Shown here in pieces: positions 1 through 7,883 of a stretch of DNA of 9,306 bases. The DNA comes from Phycisphaerae bacterium (GTDB lineage: Bacteria > Planctomycetota > Phycisphaerae > UBA1845), in assembly GCA_029260155.1 (NCBI GenBank), contig JAJDDU010000449.1, positions 1-9,306 on the forward strand, read 5' to 3'. The translations under genes were made by a program, and so were the position numbers. Every line of letters begins with the position of its first letter. Positions within the stretch are counted from its first letter, which is position 1. The notes under the pieces are model-generated. The model did no database searches. It saw only the letters and a list, made by a program, of their open reading frames with translations, and had not been told where the DNA came from.

Positions 1-24
1 CGCCGGCGCAAGCGGCGGGTTGGC

Positions 25-735
25 ATGGATGGCAACAGCATGCTCTTACAGACTGTAATCGACACATTGAAACTGGGGGCGCCTGGGGATCTGACGATCA
101 CCGGCCTGTGTGTCAGCCTCGCCCTCGGCGGAGTGCTGTCGTTCGTCCTGGCTTGGCACTACCGGCGCTACGGTCGAACGATGACCAACCGAGCCATGCT
201 CGCACGGACATTCCCGCTACTGTGCCTGACGACCATTCTCATTATTTCCGTGGTCAAGTCTTCGCTTGCGCTGTCGTTGGGTCTGGTCGGCGCGTTGTCG
301 ATCATTCGGTTTCGCACGCCGATCAAAGAGCCGGAGGAGCTGGCGTATCTATTCCTGACGATCGCCATGGGGCTCGGGCTGGGCGCGAATCAGGTCTGGG
401 CGACGGTGGTTGCCTCGGTCGTCATCATGGGGATGCTGGCGATTCGCGAGACGATCAGCCGTGAGAAGAAGGGGCACAATCTGTATCTCAATATTGAAGT
501 GCCCAACAAGAGCAACAAGGCTCAGGTGTTCTCAAGAATCACCGAGGCCCTTGCGGAACACGTCACTGTGGCCGACATGCGGCGTCTCGATCAGACAGAA
601 GGTGTCCTGGCGGCGACGTTCTACATCGACTGCGCGAACCAAGAGAGCTTGGTCGGCGTGATGGAACGTATGCAAAACGAGTTTGACGGCGCGTCGATCA
701 GCTTCGTTGAGCAGGGCAACGTTCTCGGGGGGTAG
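25..735 (+). CDS. DUF4956 family multi-pass membrane protein
   Basis: A 236-residue protein with three hydrophobic stretches, roughly residues 22-46, 62-96 and 106-140, followed by a soluble C-terminal domain of about 90 residues. The conserved block after the second membrane segment (GALSIIRFRTPIKEPEEL, residues 89-106) is the hallmark I recognise for DUF4956. The biochemical function of the family is not established. Members are commonly encoded beside VTC-domain and CotH genes, as here. The ATG at 25 is taken as the start. ATG 40 is an alternative, and the frame stays open to the window edge (a run rich in Arg and Lys), so an earlier start outside the window cannot be excluded. No clear Shine-Dalgarno site is visible. 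Its stop lies 7 bp before the next start, so it is the first visible gene of an operon. By inference it is the membrane component, perhaps a channel or scaffold for the VTC protein. Confidence 0.85.
   Translation: MDGNSMLLQTVIDTLKLGAPGDLTITGLCVSLALGGVLSFVLAWHYRRYGRTMTNRAMLARTFPLLCLTTILIISVVKSSLALSLGLVGALSIIRFRTPIKEPEELAYLFLTIAMGLGLGANQVWATVVASVVIMGMLAIRETISREKKGHNLYLNIEVPNKSNKAQVFSRITEALAEHVTVADMRRLDQTEGVLAATFYIDCANQESLVGVMERMQNEFDGASISFVEQGNVLGG
727..732 (+). promoter_or_regulatory. Probable ribosome binding site for the CotH-like gene
   Basis: A G-rich run immediately before and into the stop codon of the DUF4956 gene ends 10 bases before ATG 743. It is the main reason for choosing this start over the upstream TTG at 683, and it suggests translational coupling of the two genes. 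It is not a perfect AGGAGG. Confidence 0.4.
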
Positions 736-742
736 TCCGGCC

Positions 743-3424
743 ATGATCGTGGTTCAAGCCGATCGCCGTCGTCGTTCCGCGGCACGCGCCGGGGGCGGGG
801 GGCGGTCGTTCCGTGGTCGCTTGGCGCGCTGGGTGCTTGCGTTCTGCGTTCTCGCGGCGATGGTCGGGGGCGCGTTCGCGGCCGGCGCGGTGATGTATCG
901 GACGGGGCGACTTAAGGAGTTCAAGGTCTGGTATTCTCCTCGCGCGCTGCCCAACTACCTCCGCTCGTTTGCGGCGACGAACGATCTGCCGACGGTCCGT
1001 CTGGATGTGAAGTTCAAGCACTTGCTCACGCTTCGGGCCAAGCGCGATGCGGCTGTAGCGCGGGGGATTCTCTTTTCCAGCGACGCGGACTACGTCCCGG
1101 CGGCGATCCGTTTCGAGGGGCGAACGCTGTCCACAAAGATACGGCTCAAAGGCGACTGGACCGATCACCTTGAGACCGATCGGTGGTCCTTTCGCGTGCA
1201 CGTCAAAGGCGGCGAGCATCTCTTTGGCATGCGCCGTTTCTCGCTGCAAGCCCCCGCGACACGGAACTACCTCAACGAGTGGTGCCTATTGGAACACTTG
1301 AGGATTGAGGGAGTCATTGCGCCACGGTATCGATTTGTCAACTTGATTGTCAACGGTGACGCCAAGGGTCTGTATGCGGTCGAAGAGAGTTTTTCCAAGG
1401 AGTTACTCGAATCTCAGGAGCGATTGGATGGCGTCATCGTCAAACTGGACGAAGGTGACTTCTGGCTTCTGGCCGACGAAGTGCATCAGCATCCCAACGG
1501 GATGAACCTAAACGTAGTCGAGCCAATCGATTTCGGCAACGCACGCCTCGATTCGTTTCGAAACCGGCGGATCGATCGCGACCCCGCCATGCGTGATCAA
1601 CGTGCGGCTGCGTTTCGACTTCTCAGAGGGTTTCAGACGCGGGCATTGAAGGCTTCGGAAGTGTTCGACGTCGAGCTCTTGGCGAAGTTCATGGCAGTGT
1701 ACGATCTTTGGAGCGTGGAACACGGAATCCGCTGGCACAATCTCCGCTTCTACTACGACGCGATTACCAATCGTCTAGAGCCGATCGGATTCGACGCGCA
1801 AGCGGGAATGCCCAAGCGTGGCTTGCAGTCATTGGCGGAAGGGTCCGAGCCTCCGCTTTGGACCGTCGTCGCCATGGAAGATCCGTTGCTGGCGGCAGCG
1901 TACGCGGCGGCGCTGCAGCGCATGTGCGAGACTGCGTATGGCGAGGATCTCCGCCGACGGCTGAGCGACGAGCATGACCACTACCTTGGTCTGCTGCATC
2001 GCGAAGCGCCCGCGCTTGCGGCGCCGTGGCCTGGGTTGGCGGAGAAACAGGCCTACGTGCGAAACGTCTTGTCGCCACCAAGTACACTGGTTGCCTACGC
2101 AAGCCTCACGAGCCCGACAAACGTTGCGAGCATTCGCTGCGAGCTGGGAAGTGTGTTGACCCTTCCGGTGGAAGTTGTCAGCATTCGCGGCGGAGACGGA
2201 CAGGCTGTGGAGCCGGGTCGCGCGCTTGCACACGATGACACAGTCGGCTTGCAAATGGAAGACGGGGCGCGCGTCGTATTGCCGCGTCGCCGTCGCAATG
2301 CAGCGCTTCGTCTGACTCGGTTCGATATTCCCCTGGAAGCACTGCGGGCCGAGGGCGGTCAAGACCCGATCGAGCGGATCATCATCGAATCGAGAATCCT
2401 CGGACTGGATGCAGTCTATACCACGGAGGTCGCGGTCTCGTCGGCAATTGCGCAGACGGGTCCGGACATACCGGAGCAGCCGACCGTCCAAGGGGCACTG
2501 GCACGCCATCCGTTTCTCGAACGTTCCGAAGGGGAGCACGTTCTCGCGGTGAAACCCGGCACGTGGGCAGTCGAGGGCGACTTGGTTCTGCCCCGCGGAA
2601 TGGGGCTTCGTGCCCGTGGCGGCGTCGTTCTGCGGTTCGGACGCGACGCGATGCTCTACGCCAACGGCCCGCTCGATCTGAGTGGCGATAAGGGCGAGCC
2701 GGTCGTCCTCAAGTCGCGCGACGACGAATGGATGGGCATTGCAGTGATCGATGCGAATGGTCCGTCGTTTTTGGAGAACGTCGAGATTCACAGTACCGCC
2801 GGCGTGCACCGCCCAGGCTGGCTGCTGACGGGAGCTACTCTGTTCTATCGCAGTCCAGTGACTATTCGCAAGTGCCGGTTCTTGAAAACGCGAGCCGAAG
2901 ACGCGCTCAATATCAAACGAACGCGCTTCGAAATTAGCGAAACCGAATTCACTCAGTGTGCGTCAGACGCGCTGGACGCGGATTTCTGCACAGGTGTCAT
3001 TCGCGATAGCTCCTTTAGCGACATTCTCGGCGATGCGATCGACATCAGCGGCAGCAACATCTCGATCACAGGCGTTAGATTGCGCGATGTCGCGGATAAA
3101 GGAGTGTCCGTCGGGGAAAACAGCGTGTTTACGGCGATTGACACTAAGGTGACGCGCGTTGGGATCGCCGTGGCCAGCAAAGACCTGTCAGCTACACGAT
3201 TGCAAGACTTCGAGATCGTGGGGGCCTCTGTGGGGTTGGCGTGTTTTACCAAGAAACCGGAATACGGCCCGGCATCGATCGTTGCTCGAAATGTCACGTT
3301 CGTTGATACCGCGCAGCCAATGCTCGTACACACGGGTTCTACGATTGAGCTCGACGGGGAAACCGTGCTCGGCTCTCAATTGGACGTGAAGCGCCTCTAT
3401 GAAGCCGGCATTTTGGGCAACTGA
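743..3424 (+). CDS. CotH kinase-like protein with C-terminal parallel beta-helix, membrane-anchored
   Basis: An 893-residue protein. A basic N terminus (RRRR, RGRLAR) precedes one membrane segment (about 29-50), so the body is probably exported and anchored. Residues about 75-355 match CotH-type protein kinases: a KGDWTDH block (136-142), FGMRRFSLQ (161-169), NGDAKGLYAVEE (204-215), then a YDLW...WHN...Y pattern with D321, H332 and N333, and a late acidic residue D351. Family knowledge says CotH proteins are secretory-pathway kinases that phosphorylate protein Ser residues. D321 and D351 are only candidates for the catalytic and metal-binding acids. Residues about 585-890 look like a right-handed beta-helix, with similar D-A-x-N/D steps at D720, D742 and D764 and a related D785, a 21-22 residue period. 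The stretch between is unassigned. ATG 743 is chosen because GGGGGG (727-732) lies 10 bp upstream. A TTG at 683 would overlap the previous gene by 53 bp. Confidence 0.8.
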   Translation: MIVVQADRRRRSAARAGGGGRSFRGRLARWVLAFCVLAAMVGGAFAAGAVMYRTGRLKEFKVWYSPRALPNYLRSFAATNDLPTVRLDVKFKHLLTLRAKRDAAVARGILFSSDADYVPAAIRFEGRTLSTKIRLKGDWTDHLETDRWSFRVHVKGGEHLFGMRRFSLQAPATRNYLNEWCLLEHLRIEGVIAPRYRFVNLIVNGDAKGLYAVEESFSKELLESQERLDGVIVKLDEGDFWLLADEVHQHPNGMNLNVVEPIDFGNARLDSFRNRRIDRDPAMRDQRAAAFRLLRGFQTRALKASEVFDVELLAKFMAVYDLWSVEHGIRWHNLRFYYDAITNRLEPIGFDAQAGMPKRGLQSLAEGSEPPLWTVVAMEDPLLAAAYAAALQRMCETAYGEDLRRRLSDEHDHYLGLLHREAPALAAPWPGLAEKQAYVRNVLSPPSTLVAYASLTSPTNVASIRCELGSVLTLPVEVVSIRGGDGQAVEPGRALAHDDTVGLQMEDGARVVLPRRRRNAALRLTRFDIPLEALRAEGGQDPIERIIIESRILGLDAVYTTEVAVSSAIAQTGPDIPEQPTVQGALARHPFLERSEGEHVLAVKPGTWAVEGDLVLPRGMGLRARGGVVLRFGRDAMLYANGPLDLSGDKGEPVVLKSRDDEWMGIAVIDANGPSFLENVEIHSTAGVHRPGWLLTGATLFYRSPVTIRKCRFLKTRAEDALNIKRTRFEISETEFTQCASDALDADFCTGVIRDSSFSDILGDAIDISGSNISITGVRLRDVADKGVSVGENSVFTAIDTKVTRVGIAVASKDLSATRLQDFEIVGASVGLACFTKKPEYGPASIVARNVTFVDTAQPMLVHTGSTIELDGETVLGSQLDVKRLYEAGILGN

Positions 3425-3448
3425 CGGGCAGAAAAGAAAACGGGGACT

Positions 3449-4531
3449 GTGGACAGTTTGCTTATGCTGGCGAACGGCTATTCTCGATGTCAAACAGCAA
3501 GCGTCTTTCGCTTCCAGTGGTTGGTGGTGTCTGGATTGCTATTGGCGACGATCGTCTCGAACACCGGCGCGACGGAGACTGCACCGAGCGTCACATTCGC
3601 AGTAATAGGACACGTCTACCCCGGAGTCGAGTGGCCGGAGATCTTGCGTGCGGCGGTCGAGCAAATCAACGAACTCAACGTTGACGCCGTATTCCTTCTG
3701 GGCGACTTGGTACGTACCGGAACCGAAGCTGACTGGAGTGCGCTCTTGCATCTGCTCGGGAAACTGAATGCTCCGTGGCACGCTGTCCCGGGCAACCATG
3801 ACATCAGTACGGCGGAGGGATTGCGGAATTGGACAGTGAACATTGGCGAGCAACTCCACGGGGCGATGGAGATCAATGGCTATCAGTTTCTCTTGGTCAA
3901 TTCCAACGCGGGATCGGATTCAGAGCGGCGAGGGCCCGGTATCGACGAGTCCCAGCGCGCCTTTCTGATCGACAACTTGGGTCGGTCGGAGTCGTATCAC
4001 GGCACGTTCGTAATGTTGCACCACATTCTGTGGCTACCCGAAAGTGAACTGACGAATCGGCGTTATCCGCCGACGCGTTGGCACGAGCAAATCGCCCCGC
4101 TGTTTCGCGGCGTCGTGGACGGCGTTTTCGCGGGGGACATCGAATCTTACTTTCGAACCGAAGACGATACTCTCGACCTCTATGCGGTCGGTTGGCCACT
4201 TACGGGTCGGTTGATCGACGATCGCCGGGAGCCGCATGAGCACATCTATCTGCGAAAGCCGTTCATTCTCCTCGCACGGTGCAATGAAGACAGTATGCAG
4301 GTCGAGCCTGTCGCTGTCCGCTGCGACATTCACTCGGATTTGTTTGACACGGCCCGATGGGAGAGTAGCGCTGTCAATCGGTGGTCGGTGGTCGGAATGA
4401 AGATGCTGATTCGGAAGCACATTGAGGCTGTACTACTTGGTGCGTCCGGTGCGTTCTTCGTGGTTGGGGCAATGGCTGCGACAATGCTCCGGCGGAGAGG
4501 GATGACGAAGCCAGAGGAATCGGCGCCGTGA
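3449..4531 (+). CDS. Membrane-anchored calcineurin-like metallophosphoesterase, metal site partly degenerate
   Basis: A 360-residue protein if GTG 3449 is used. ATG 3464, five codons later, is equally possible. A hydrophobic segment (about 22-40) ending near TGATETA is a signal peptide or anchor, and a second membrane helix lies near the C terminus (about 325-345), followed by RRR. The phosphoesterase core is recognisable from LLGDL (83-87), GNHD (115-118) and MLHH (189-192). Two motifs that normally complete the dinuclear metal site are altered: the first, usually DxH, reads IGH (53-55), and the last, usually GHxH, reads GDIE (229-232). Family members hydrolyse phosphomonoesters, phosphodiesters or pyrophosphates. 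With these changes the protein may bind one metal, use other ligands, or be non-catalytic. It starts 24 bp after the CotH-like gene and overlaps the VTC gene by 4 bp, so it belongs to the operon. The likely site of action is the outer face of the inner membrane, possibly on a product of its neighbours (inference). Confidence 0.78.
   Translation: MDSLLMLANGYSRCQTASVFRFQWLVVSGLLLATIVSNTGATETAPSVTFAVIGHVYPGVEWPEILRAAVEQINELNVDAVFLLGDLVRTGTEADWSALLHLLGKLNAPWHAVPGNHDISTAEGLRNWTVNIGEQLHGAMEINGYQFLLVNSNAGSDSERRGPGIDESQRAFLIDNLGRSESYHGTFVMLHHILWLPESELTNRRYPPTRWHEQIAPLFRGVVDGVFAGDIESYFRTEDDTLDLYAVGWPLTGRLIDDRREPHEHIYLRKPFILLARCNEDSMQVEPVAVRCDIHSDLFDTARWESSAVNRWSVVGMKMLIRKHIEAVLLGASGAFFVVGAMAATMLRRRGMTKPEESAP
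4513..4518 (+). promoter_or_regulatory. Ribosome binding site for the VTC gene
   Basis: AGAGGA lies 9 bases before GTG 4528 and within the end of the phosphoesterase gene. It supports the GTG start and the 4-bp GTGA stop-start overlap. Confidence 0.6.
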
Positions 4532-5205
4532 GCGAGACGCGCAATGAAATCAAGATGCTTGCCGAGCGCATCGCATTGCCACAGGTTCGCTCGTGGTTGC
4601 GTCTGCATCCGGCTGGTTTCTACGAACTCTACCCGTCTCGAAGGGTGAACAACGTCTATTTCGATACACCGGGACTTGCGTCCTTCGAGGAAAACCTGTC
4701 CGGTGTGGCGGCGCGCGTCAAGCTGCGCCTGCGGTGGTATGGATCGGAATTGTCGGATGTTCGTTGTACGGTTGAGATGAAGTGCAAGCAGGCCCTCGAT
4801 GGCTGGAAGGTCTCGCACAAGCTCGAGACACCGCTGGATTTGAAGAGCCAAAGCTGGGCGCAGATCGCGCAAGTCTTGCGCTCGGAGCTTCCCGAAACGA
4901 TGCGCCTGCGTTTGGATTTCGCCAACCGGCCGGTGCTGATCAATCGATACACACGTGCCTATCAGCAGTCGGCGGACGGGACGGTGCGGGTGACCGTGGA
5001 CTCTGACCAGGAGGTCTTTGCGCAGCGTGTGACCGGGCGGCCGAACATCTCGAATACGGTCCCCTTGCGTGATATGGTGATCGTCGAAGCCAAGGCGAAT
5101 CATTCCGACATCATGCGATTGGCTGACATCGTTTCGGCCTTCCCGTTGCGGGTTTGCAAGGTTTCCAAGTACGTGCAAGGCGTCGAAGCGATACTCGGGC
5201 ATTGA
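4528..5205 (+). CDS. VTC domain protein, candidate polyphosphate polymerase
   Basis: A 225-residue soluble protein that is essentially one VTC domain (triphosphate-tunnel fold). Visible family motifs in order are RNEIK (5-9), NNVYFDT (41-47), the basic strand RVKLRLRWY (63-71), VEMKCK (82-87), NRYTRAY (139-145), VRVTVDSD (153-160), VIVEAKA (184-190) and KVSKY (211-215). Alternating Arg and Lys residues and a late Glu (E187) line the tunnel in characterised VTC proteins, where the yeast Vtc4 domain makes polyphosphate from ATP. All key charged positions seem present, so the enzyme is probably active. The length is close to the minimal domain, with no SPX or membrane part, so membrane attachment would have to come from partners such as the DUF4956 protein. 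The GTG start overlaps the previous stop as GTGA. Polyphosphate as the product is inferred from the family. Related tunnel enzymes can be simple phosphatases. Confidence 0.88.
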   Translation: MSETRNEIKMLAERIALPQVRSWLRLHPAGFYELYPSRRVNNVYFDTPGLASFEENLSGVAARVKLRLRWYGSELSDVRCTVEMKCKQALDGWKVSHKLETPLDLKSQSWAQIAQVLRSELPETMRLRLDFANRPVLINRYTRAYQQSADGTVRVTVDSDQEVFAQRVTGRPNISNTVPLRDMVIVEAKANHSDIMRLADIVSAFPLRVCKVSKYVQGVEAILGH

Positions 5206-5212
5206 TGGCCGT

Positions 5213-5539
5213 TCAGGGGCTACCAGGATCGGTCGCGCTTCGCTGTTCGTTCAAGACGTTTAACAGATCCGGGCGATCCCAGGCCTTGTACAAGTCTTCG
5301 AGTGCCTCGCGGGCCCAGGACGCTTTCGGATGGTCCAGGCGGATCAGGTTCGCATGTCCCGCCAACAGGTGGCTCTGAGCTTCATCGAAGCGGCCTGCGC
5401 CGGTCAGACAAAGCCCGAGCGAAGTTCGCCGGAAATACAGGTAGGGGTGGTCTGGCGAAAACGCGGCGGGTATGACTTCCACTACTTGCAAATGAACGTC
5501 GATTGCTTCGTCGAATCTTCCCTGTCGGAGCAGGTTCAT
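5213..5539 (-). CDS. Displaced C-terminal TPR fragment of the adjacent kinase
   Basis: A 108-residue frame counted from an internal ATG. It contains TPR-like helices (RQGRFDEAIDVHLQVVEVIP and GAGRFDEAQSHLLAGHANL, near residues 5-24 and 52-70) in the same style as the TPR tail of the kinase upstream. The frame stays open before the ATG and there also reads as TPR sequence (AAISLGNVG), so the ATG is probably not a real start. The simplest reading is that this is the original C terminus of the kinase, cut off by a one-base frameshift near 5566-5585. It could be made separately only by re-initiation. Its stop lies 7 bp from the convergent VTC stop. Confidence 0.7.
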   Translation of the reverse strand: MNLLRQGRFDEAIDVHLQVVEVIPAAFSPDHPYLYFRRTSLGLCLTGAGRFDEAQSHLLAGHANLIRLDHPKASWAREALEDLYKAWDRPDLLNVLNEQRSATDPGSP

Positions 5540-5555
5540 GCCGACATTGCCGAGG

Positions 5556-7883
5556 CTAATGGCGGCCCCTCGGCTTTCCGGTCCCGATGTCGCGCAGTAA
5601 ATCGGCCTCGCGATTGCATTCCTCAGCGGTCTCGAAATCCCCCGTCGATGACGCGGCGTAGGCCACCAAGCTCAGCGTGAACGCAATACGCTCGTGGTTT
5701 TCCGGAAGTAGCTGCCGCAGCATCGCAAGCGCTCGCTTTGCGTACTGTAGAGCGCCTTGTAGATCTTCTTGCTTGAGGCGAACGCGTCCGATCTGTTGGA
5801 GCGTGTCAGCCACGTCCGAATGCACATCTCCGAAAAGCCGCTGCCGGATGGCGAGTGCGTCCTGGGGAAAACCCTCCGCTTCCTCAAGCTCGCCGAGCAT
5901 GATGAGAATGGCTCCCAGATTGTGCAGGGATTCGGCAACATCGATGTTCTCCTTTCCGAACTTCTCAGTGCGAATCGCCAGCACCTCCCGATGCATGGCC
6001 ACGGATTCCTTAAGCCGTCCCGCATTGTGAATCACGTTTGCGATATCGTTGAGGGTTTCGATGTAGAGATTTCGATGAACCTGCCCTGTCTGCGTCAACA
6101 TGTTCGCCACCCGGCGATAGAGTGTTTCCGCCTCGTCATACCGGCCCGCTTGATACGCCACATCTCCGAGACTGTTCAGGGTGAGCGCGATGGCAAACGA
6201 ATCCGCATCGAGAGTGTTTTCCTGGATGCCCAGTTGGGTATGGAGCAGGTCCCGGGCCACTTCAAACAAGTGTTTCCGCAGCGCCGTCTGCGCAAGTTCG
6301 CGGCGCGGCGTGAGCGTTTCCTTGTCCTCTACGCCGTGCAGTTCGGTAGACAACTCCAACGCACGGCGGAGATGGAGTTCGGAGGCGTCGTAATCGCCTA
6401 GGTTTCGAAGGATCCTTCCCAGAGCTGTGCGGACCAGAATCTCGATGTCGGGATCTTCTGAGAATGCGCCCTCGATACTTGCGGCTGCGTCGTCCAGCAT
6501 GTCGACCACGCTTCGGTCGAACGCGGCGCCGGAGCGTGGATCGGCCGATCCGAACAGATCATCTATGAGGAACGCGTTCAGAGCGGCAACACGTCGTGCC
6601 TCACGCCCAGCCTCGTCGCGCTGAATGGCCGCCTGCCACGCAAACCACGAAGTGGTGGCCAGTCCCGCGATCAGAATAACGAACATGCCAACAAGGCCGG
6701 CGACCAGTCCCCGATTGCGCCGCGCGAACTTGCCCAGTTGGTACATCGCGCTCGGCGGTCGAGCGATGATCGGCTCACTGGCAAGATACCGCTTGATGTC
6801 CGCGCCGAGTTGAGCGGCCGACGCGTACCGCCGCGACGGGTCCTTTTCCAGCGCTTTGGCGACAAGTGTTTCGACGTCACCGCGGTAGGCGCGATCGATC
6901 GAACTTAGCGACGTTGCGTCCTGATCGCAGATGATGCGCATCGCTTCCGGAACCGACTTGCCCTTGATGTCGTATGGCGGCCGCCCGACTAGAAGCTCGT
7001 ACAGGACAACGCCGAGAGAATACACATCCGACCGTGCGTCGATTTGGGTCGGGGCGGCGCGAACTTGCTCCGGACTCATGAACGGCAAGGTGCCAATGAG
7101 TTGCCCGGCGTCCGTCTGCATGGTGGTGACCAGCATCTCCCGATCCATCGCACGGGCCACGCCAAAATCGAGGATTCTCGGTCGCCCCGATTTGTCTACG
7201 AGTATGTTGCTTGGTTTCAGGTCCCGGTGAATGACGCCCTTCTCGTGGGCATACTGAACGGCGTCGCAGATTTTCGCGGTGAGTTCGAGGCGCTGTCGCA
7301 TGGTGAGGTGATGGCGCGCGGCGTGCTCGCGGAGTTCGGCACCGTCCACGTACTCCATCGCAAAGAACGGCCGCGCGGTGGCGTGACCGTCCTCCGTTTC
7401 GACGTCGGCGACGCCGGCTTCGTAAACACAGGCGATACCAGGGTGTTGCAGCTGTCCAAGAACGTGGTCCTCTTGGCGGAATCGACGCAGCAGCGCCCGC
7501 GAGTCCTGCCTCGAACGCATCAGCTTCAGTGCCACGGTGCGCCTGGGATTATCCTGCCGTGCCAAGTACACAGAGCCCATGCCGCCCTCGGCGATGAGTT
7601 CTTCGACACGATATTGCCCGACGCGTACGGGCAACTCGCCGGCACCGAATTCCGATCCGGCAGCCGCTGCGCCACGAACAAGCTCGGCACCGATGCCGAG
7701 ATGTTCGTCGGCAAGCGCACCGGACTCGTCCTGATCGTGGTCGAGTAGCACCTCCACCTCGGCCCGCAATTCATCGTCACCGGCGTATGCTTCGTCGAGA
7801 CACGCGGCCCAGTCACACGCCGGTAGACGCATCGCCGTTTGTAGGATTTCGCTAACCCGCTGGTAACGTTCGGGCGTTATCAC
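5556..7883 (-). CDS. Hanks-type Ser/Thr protein kinase with membrane helix and TPR tail, C terminus frameshifted
   Basis: A 775-residue protein as read. The N-terminal helical segment (ITPERYQRVSEIL, 2-14) is common in bacterial kinases of this type. The kinase domain spans about 91-370, with glycine loop AEGGMGSVY (98-106), ATP-binding K120, HRDLKPSN (219-226), DFG (239-241), SPE (270-272) and DVYSLGVVLYELL (286-298), so it should be active. One membrane helix (about 392-414) follows, then TPR repeats from about 485 to the end, which are probably extracytoplasmic and bind proteins or peptides. GTG 7883 is preferred over ATG 7934 because it gives the usual ITPER N terminus and overlaps the sigma-factor stop as GTGA, whereas ATG 7934 would overlap that gene by 55 bp. 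The TPR array is interrupted at 5556 and resumes in another frame to 5213. The intact protein would have 889 residues. Kinase and membrane parts are unaffected, so signalling may persist with altered sensing or partner binding. Confidence 0.9.
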   Translation of the reverse strand: MITPERYQRVSEILQTAMRLPACDWAACLDEAYAGDDELRAEVEVLLDHDQDESGALADEHLGIGAELVRGAAAAGSEFGAGELPVRVGQYRVEELIAEGGMGSVYLARQDNPRRTVALKLMRSRQDSRALLRRFRQEDHVLGQLQHPGIACVYEAGVADVETEDGHATARPFFAMEYVDGAELREHAARHHLTMRQRLELTAKICDAVQYAHEKGVIHRDLKPSNILVDKSGRPRILDFGVARAMDREMLVTTMQTDAGQLIGTLPFMSPEQVRAAPTQIDARSDVYSLGVVLYELLVGRPPYDIKGKSVPEAMRIICDQDATSLSSIDRAYRGDVETLVAKALEKDPSRRYASAAQLGADIKRYLASEPIIARPPSAMYQLGKFARRNRGLVAGLVGMFVILIAGLATTSWFAWQAAIQRDEAGREARRVAALNAFLIDDLFGSADPRSGAAFDRSVVDMLDDAAASIEGAFSEDPDIEILVRTALGRILRNLGDYDASELHLRRALELSTELHGVEDKETLTPRRELAQTALRKHLFEVARDLLHTQLGIQENTLDADSFAIALTLNSLGDVAYQAGRYDEAETLYRRVANMLTQTGQVHRNLYIETLNDIANVIHNAGRLKESVAMHREVLAIRTEKFGKENIDVAESLHNLGAILIMLGELEEAEGFPQDALAIRQRLFGDVHSDVADTLQQIGRVRLKQEDLQGALQYAKRALAMLRQLLPENHERIAFTLSLVAYAASSTGDFETAEECNREADLLRDIGTGKPRGRH
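5566..5585 (-). other. Probable frameshift site in the kinase TPR region
   Basis: The kinase frame ends at 5556, while the TPR sequence carries on in another frame. On the coding strand, removing one G from the GGGG run (CCCC at 5566-5569) or from the GGG run (CCC at 5583-5585) joins the frames. The result would read DIGTGKPRAAISLGNVGMN or DIGPESRGAAISLGNVGMN, giving a continuous protein of 889 residues. The GGGG run is the likelier site. True mutation and assembly error cannot be told apart here. Confidence 0.72.

Noticed and set aside
683..742. TTG start that lengthens the CotH-like protein by 20 residues
   Set aside because: It would overlap the DUF4956 gene by 53 bp, lacks a ribosome site, and adds residues with no signal-like or family features. 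ATG 743 has a G-rich site at proper spacing.
1829..2809. 326-residue open frame antisense to the CotH-like gene
   Set aside because: No family motif, rich in Arg, His and Cys as expected from the complement of a GC-rich coding frame, and fully inside a well-supported gene.
4330..5202. 290-residue open frame antisense to the phosphoesterase end and VTC gene
   Set aside because: It is the mirror of two genes with clear family motifs and shows no recognisable domain itself.
7044..7748. 234-residue plus-strand open frame inside the kinase gene
   Set aside because: Opposite to the kinase catalytic domain, whose motifs are unambiguous. Composition is that of a shadow frame.
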